Shown here piece after piece: positions 22,057-25,340 of a stretch of DNA of 25,340 nt. Positions within the stretch are counted from its first letter, which is position 1, and each line of letters starts with the position of its first letter. Source of the DNA: a virus. The notes beneath the pieces are model-generated. The model was not told the DNA's origin. It made no database searches and was given only the letters and a program-made list of their open reading frames with translations. The stretch spans positions 1-25,340 of the IMG/VR virus record IMGVR_UViG_3300034375_007865. One strand, 5' to 3'. The position numbers were made by a program, and so were the translations under genes.

Positions 22057-22875
22057 GTGGATAGAGAAATTTTCGGTTTAGGTTCTGAAGTTACGTTACC
22101 ATCTAAAGGGATACTTTACGATGGTCAGGTCATTGGCGGCAAAGTTCAAATCATGCCAATGACAACTCGTGAAGAGAAAATGATCGCGTCTGCCGGTACT
22201 AATGCTGGGATGTCGATTATTGACACATTAATTAATCGTTGCGTTGAAGGCGCGGGCACCATGAAAGCGGATGACTTTCTAGTAGGTGACCGCGCCTATT
22301 TAATTATGGCGATCCGCGCTGTATCACTTGGAGAAGATTACGAATTCGCTCTTCAGTGCGAAGGGTGTAACACCAAGTCCCGACACGAAGTTCAGATACC
22401 TGAAGATCTTTCAGTTATTTATTTAAAAGATGAGTTTGAAGAGCCTATTAAAGTAGAACTTCCGTACTCCAAGTGGGTCGTGAAACTAAAGCTGCTCAGA
22501 GGTAGTGATGAAAAAGACATCGCTCGTTTCTCTGAGAGGGCTTATCGAAACACTAATGCAAAGAAGCAAGGTGACCCAGTTTACACGTACCGCATTGCCA
22601 AACAGATCGTTTCGATTAACCCAAACCCAGAGGATGAAGAGGCAGAGATTGTTAACTCTGACCTTGAATCCATGAAGCAAATCTGTGAGTTGTATGAGAA
22701 GCTCCCTGCCAGGGATGGAGTGGCTATCCGAAACGCTCTTTCAGAGAATGATTGCGGTGTAGATACTGATATTGAGTACCGGTGCCCCAAGTGTGGATAC
22801 AGCGGAGTAATGATGCTGCCAATGCAGATTGAGTTTTTTCGTCCCGGCGGGAACCGAGGCGTCCGCTATTTATGA
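22057..22875 (+). CDS. T4 gp26-type baseplate hub/tail chaperone-like protein
   Basis: 272 residues from GTG with TAAGGAGAT upstream. The order VTLPSKGILYDG (about 12-23), MPMTTREEKMIASAG, INRCVEGAGTMKADDF, then DRAYLIMAIRAVSLGEDYEF and CEGC is the pattern of the T4 baseplate-type family that includes gp26. A second CPKCG pair near the C terminus makes a likely zinc-binding site with the first. The gene lies between tube and tape measure, where tail assembly chaperones usually lie, and it overlaps a frame that could be joined by frameshift. A hub role and a chaperone role are both possible. Family call from motif order, not from a search. Confidence 0.65.
   Translation: MDREIFGLGSEVTLPSKGILYDGQVIGGKVQIMPMTTREEKMIASAGTNAGMSIIDTLINRCVEGAGTMKADDFLVGDRAYLIMAIRAVSLGEDYEFALQCEGCNTKSRHEVQIPEDLSVIYLKDEFEEPIKVELPYSKWVVKLKLLRGSDEKDIARFSERAYRNTNAKKQGDPVYTYRIAKQIVSINPNPEDEEAEIVNSDLESMKQICELYEKLPARDGVAIRNALSENDCGVDTDIEYRCPKCGYSGVMMLPMQIEFFRPGGNRGVRYL
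22834..22839 (+). promoter_or_regulatory. T6 run, candidate -2 frameshift site
   Basis: Near the end of the upstream gene the mRNA reads GAG TTT TTT CGT (T6 at 22834-22839). Slipping back two bases would enter the frame of the next gene and read TTC GTC CCG, giving a fusion through the chaperone-like extension. Phage Mu and relatives use a -2 shift at the equivalent place. Whether it operates here is inference; a separate TTG start downstream (22889) is the alternative. Confidence 0.35.
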
Positions 22876-22888
22876 GGAAGAATTCGCC

Positions 22889-23230
22889 TTGGTCTACAAT
22901 GTCCCCGGAATTACTTATGGAGATGTTGAAGGAATGCCACCTTGGGAAAGGAAGGCATTTTTAGAGTTATTATTAAAGCAAAGAAATATTGAAAAAGAGC
23001 AACATGAAAAGGCAAAAGGTAATGTTTCAGGAAAGCCTGCTGATGGCTTTACGTCTGGTAGGAATGACTTAATGAGGCCCTCTATGAAGGGTGAGGCGTA
23101 TGGAGCAAAAGATCCTAGAGACCGCATTAGGGGTGGGCAACCTGCCAAATTTGTGCCGGGCCCCGGAACAGGCCCGCCAAAAAGGACTTCTACAGTGAAA
23201 ACAGAAAAGGGGCCGTCTCAGGCCTCTTAA
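22889..23230 (+). CDS. Small tail chaperone-extension-like protein
   Basis: A 113-residue product from TTG with GAGGAAG (22874-22880) 8 bases upstream. A longer reading from TTG 22829 overlaps the previous gene by 47 bases and has no ribosome site. The N-terminal part (GITYGDVEGMPPWERKAFLE, then LLLKQRNIEKEQHEKAKG) is typical of the short helical T-type extension of tail assembly chaperones, which binds the tape measure protein. The remainder is basic, Gly/Pro/Lys-rich and probably disordered (SGKPADGFTSGRND, KFVPGPGTGPPKRTS). It lies directly before the tape measure gene. Expression may be independent or by frameshift from the preceding gene. Confidence 0.6.
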   Translation: MVYNVPGITYGDVEGMPPWERKAFLELLLKQRNIEKEQHEKAKGNVSGKPADGFTSGRNDLMRPSMKGEAYGAKDPRDRIRGGQPAKFVPGPGTGPPKRTSTVKTEKGPSQAS

Positions 23231-23271
23231 GTACACCTATAGGCCCCTAGTAACTGTTATTATAGGTGTAC
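23231..23271 (+). other. Perfect 11-bp inverted repeat between chaperone-like and tape measure genes
   Basis: GTACACCTATA (23231-23241) is an exact reverse complement of TATAGGTGTAC (23261-23271), with a 19-base spacer. It begins one base after the stop of the preceding gene and ends 18 bases before the tape measure ATG. No T-run follows the stem, so a terminator is unlikely. It could be an mRNA structure controlling tape measure translation or a processing site, or a DNA operator. Confidence 0.6.
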
Positions 23272-23289
23272 AAAGGTTTGTGAGTTTTT

Positions 23290-25340
23290 ATGGCTAATGG
23301 CGTAAACGTTACTGATAAAGGGATGCAGTTCCTTGTTAGTATTGATGGCTCTGAAGCAATGAGCCAGTTGCGTCAACTTCAGACCAGTATGAAGGGCCTC
23401 GCGACCGAGATTGAGAAATCGGTTGGCTTAACTCAAAAGAACTTCAATAAGACCTTCGATTCTTTAGGTCAGTTAGTAAAAGAACTTGATAAGAACCCCG
23501 GTGTAGGTATCCCCGGAGCAGCATCTAAAGACGCTAGCAAATTCGCTCAGAAGCTCAACCAAGAGCTAGAGAAACAGCGTAAGAAGATGAACGAGGGCTT
23601 TGTTCAGGCACGTCAAGGCATTAGTGACCTCAACAAAGAGACTAACATGTTCAGCACTTCGGTTGAGAGCCTTGGTGATGACATCGAAGATGTTAACGAC
23701 AAGCTCTCTGACATGATTGACTTCGGCCCTAAGTTAAAGGGCCTCGCGGCTGGCCTTTTAGCTGCTTTTGGTATTGAAGCTCTTATTGAACAAACCGTCG
23801 AGCTTGACGAGCAATTATTCCAATTAGGTCAAAGATTCAACAAGACTAAAGACGAAATTTTTGACTCCTCTCAAAAAGCTGCTGCGGGTGTTAACTCGAC
23901 AGCGTCCGCAATGAATAATCTTTTAGCTATTTCAGCTGATGCGGGTAACAACAACTTAGAGCTAGCTACTAGCTTTGGTGAATTATCTACAAAGATGGGA
24001 CAAGTTTTTGGTGTTGAAGCACAGAAAGCACAGTCAACACTAGAGGCCCTTAGGCAAAAAGGATTAGTCACTACTGAGGAGTCGGCTAAGTCTCTCGGTG
24101 ATAGTTTTGTAGTTATTAGACAGCAATTTGGTACTAGTTTTGATCAGATGGCTGAGTCTATTGGAAGGAACTCAGAGGCCCTCTCTAAAATGAGAGAGAG
24201 CATGATTAAACTTGGAGAAGATCCAAAGGTTGCTGAAGAAGCTGTACAAAACTTAGGGAACCAGTTACTCGTCATAGAGAGTACCTTCAGAGAAGTAGGT
24301 GGGGTGTCAAATGGTGTGGCACAAGACCTCACGAATGCGCTTGCTAATCTAACCATAGAGCCTTTAAACGTAAGTTTTAATCAATTTAAGGCAATCCTTG
24401 GTGCCGTCGATGGCGATTCTAGGAAACTGTACGATGGCTTAAGCAAGCTGGCCAAGGGCGATGCAACCGGGATGGTTAAGCTGCTCGATCAGATGGATGA
24501 AGGTACGCAAAAACTAGTACTTAATATGCCAGCTGATCACCTTCAAAAGTTATTTGGTGGCTCTATAGATGACGTAAAAGCTTTGATCGGCGGTATCCAA
24601 CGCATGAAGGAAAATGGCACATCTCTTACACATGAGATGGAAGAGTACAATAAACGCATGGCCGAGGCCAAAGAAAGAGGAGAAATATTAGATAAAGTCT
24701 GGAGAGAGTGGGGTAACACCGTAGGGGGTGCTTGGAACAAAATCTTCACAAAAGTTGTTCGAGTATTTGAATCAATTTCTAATATTGTTAGGGAGCCGTT
24801 AGCAGACTTTTTAAATGGCATTGATGCCGCATTTGAAATCGTTGGTAAAATAGCAGATAAATTTAATGAACTGCCGGGTATTCTCAAAGGAATTGGTGCC
24901 GCTATAGCAGCTGCTTTTAGTGTGGGCGCAATATCAAAATTTGCTGGTGCACTTGGTAAGCTTCCGGGTGGGGGTGCGTTAGTAAAAGGCCTTGGCATGG
25001 GGTCTAAGACAATCACGGAACAAGTCCCCATCCCCGGAAGCTCTTATGTAGGTTTACCTGAGGATGCTGTTAGAACTGTTACTAGAGAAGCTACTTTTCG
25101 TGAGAAGGCTAGAATGAATCTCAGAAGAGGTGCTAAGCTTGGAGGGGCTGTTGGTCTCGGTATGGGGGCGCTTCAGGCCGCTGGTAGTATTAGAAGTACT
25201 TTTGAAGACCCGAAAGCTACCGAAGAAGATAAATTTAGCGCAGTTGGTGGTGGTGTTGGCATGGCTGTCGGCGGTGCCGCAGGTGGTGCGTTAGGTTCTG
25301 CTTTTGGCCCAATAGGCACAATGATAGGGGCCCAAGTAGG
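23290..25340 (+). CDS. Tape measure protein, 5' part
   Basis: The ORF starts at ATG 23290 and is open to the window end (683 residues seen). The N terminus (FLVSIDGSEAMSQLRQLQTS) is typical of tape measure proteins. It is followed by a long helical, charged region (KKMNEGFVQARQGISDLNKE, IEDVNDKLSDMIDFGP), an apolar segment (KLKGLAAGLLAAFGIEALIE), more coiled coil, and apolar stretches (GILKGIGAAIAAAFSVGAIS). Near the end of the visible part comes a Gly-rich zipper (GGGVGMAVGGAAGGALGSAF). Tape measure proteins set tail length, occupy the tube lumen and are ejected into the host. Position after the chaperone-like genes agrees. The ribosome site is weak (CAAAGG about 13 bases upstream). Confidence 0.85.
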   Translation, partial: MANGVNVTDKGMQFLVSIDGSEAMSQLRQLQTSMKGLATEIEKSVGLTQKNFNKTFDSLGQLVKELDKNPGVGIPGAASKDASKFAQKLNQELEKQRKKMNEGFVQARQGISDLNKETNMFSTSVESLGDDIEDVNDKLSDMIDFGPKLKGLAAGLLAAFGIEALIEQTVELDEQLFQLGQRFNKTKDEIFDSSQKAAAGVNSTASAMNNLLAISADAGNNNLELATSFGELSTKMGQVFGVEAQKAQSTLEALRQKGLVTTEESAKSLGDSFVVIRQQFGTSFDQMAESIGRNSEALSKMRESMIKLGEDPKVAEEAVQNLGNQLLVIESTFREVGGVSNGVAQDLTNALANLTIEPLNVSFNQFKAILGAVDGDSRKLYDGLSKLAKGDATGMVKLLDQMDEGTQKLVLNMPADHLQKLFGGSIDDVKALIGGIQRMKENGTSLTHEMEEYNKRMAEAKERGEILDKVWREWGNTVGGAWNKIFTKVVRVFESISNIVREPLADFLNGIDAAFEIVGKIADKFNELPGILKGIGAAIAAAFSVGAISKFAGALGKLPGGGALVKGLGMGSKTITEQVPIPGSSYVGLPEDAVRTVTREATFREKARMNLRRGAKLGGAVGLGMGALQAAGSIRSTFEDPKATEEDKFSAVGGGVGMAVGGAAGGALGSAFGPIGTMIGAQV

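Noticed and set aside
23231-23271. Intrinsic terminator before the tape measure gene
   Set aside because: The stem is good but no T-run follows, and the sequence continues directly to the next gene.
1-25340. tRNA genes, integrase, transposase or attachment sites
   Set aside because: I saw no cloverleaf-like sequence and no recombinase motif on either strand.

Overview
The window is a continuous stretch of a tailed, contractile-tail bacteriophage (myovirus) with a T4-type virion. Every convincing gene lies on the + strand. The genes are tightly packed, with ATG, GTG and TTG starts, good Shine-Dalgarno sites and standard stop codons. The host cannot be named from this sequence. Known-type genes appear in virion assembly order.

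Region 1 (1-5900), head: the end of an unidentified gene, a small orphan, a beta-rich virion protein, a double zinc-ribbon acidic protein and a small Ala/Pro-rich protein. A fused prohead protease-scaffold gene follows (T4 gp21 plus gp22 in one frame, with an internal start for the scaffold half). The major capsid protein (T4 gp23 type) comes next, closed by a strong intrinsic terminator. Region 2 (5900-7831), neck: a small gene, a head-tail adaptor candidate, two small cargo-like genes and a head-closure candidate.

Region 3 (7844-17340) is about 9.5 kb of mostly unrecognised accessory genes between neck and tail. At least six short proteins here and in the neck region share a peptide of the form A-[DE]-x-L-I-K-x-[KR]-L-x-E, or a looser version of it. 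It ends in the L/I-x-E consensus cut by T4-type prohead proteases. The capsid protein has the same kind of site (LDE, residues 65-67) where T4 gp23 is processed. I infer that these genes encode proteins targeted into the prohead, trimmed by the protease, and packaged as internal or ejected cargo. The island also holds a glycine-zipper protein, a stand-alone PAS domain protein, two small membrane proteins, a Cys-rich protein with a signal peptide, a protein with LRV-type repeats, and two tandem 119/118-aa paralogues. Several genes in this island are broken at homopolymers or lack a normal start.

Region 4 (17437-25340), tail: tail terminator (T4 gp15 type), tail completion protein, an 863-aa sheath with two inserted beta domains, the tube protein and a second strong terminator. 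After that come a gp26-type baseplate/chaperone-like protein, a short overlapping-frame gene that may be reached by a -2 frameshift at a T6 run, a perfect 11-bp inverted repeat, and the start of the tape measure protein, which runs off the window.
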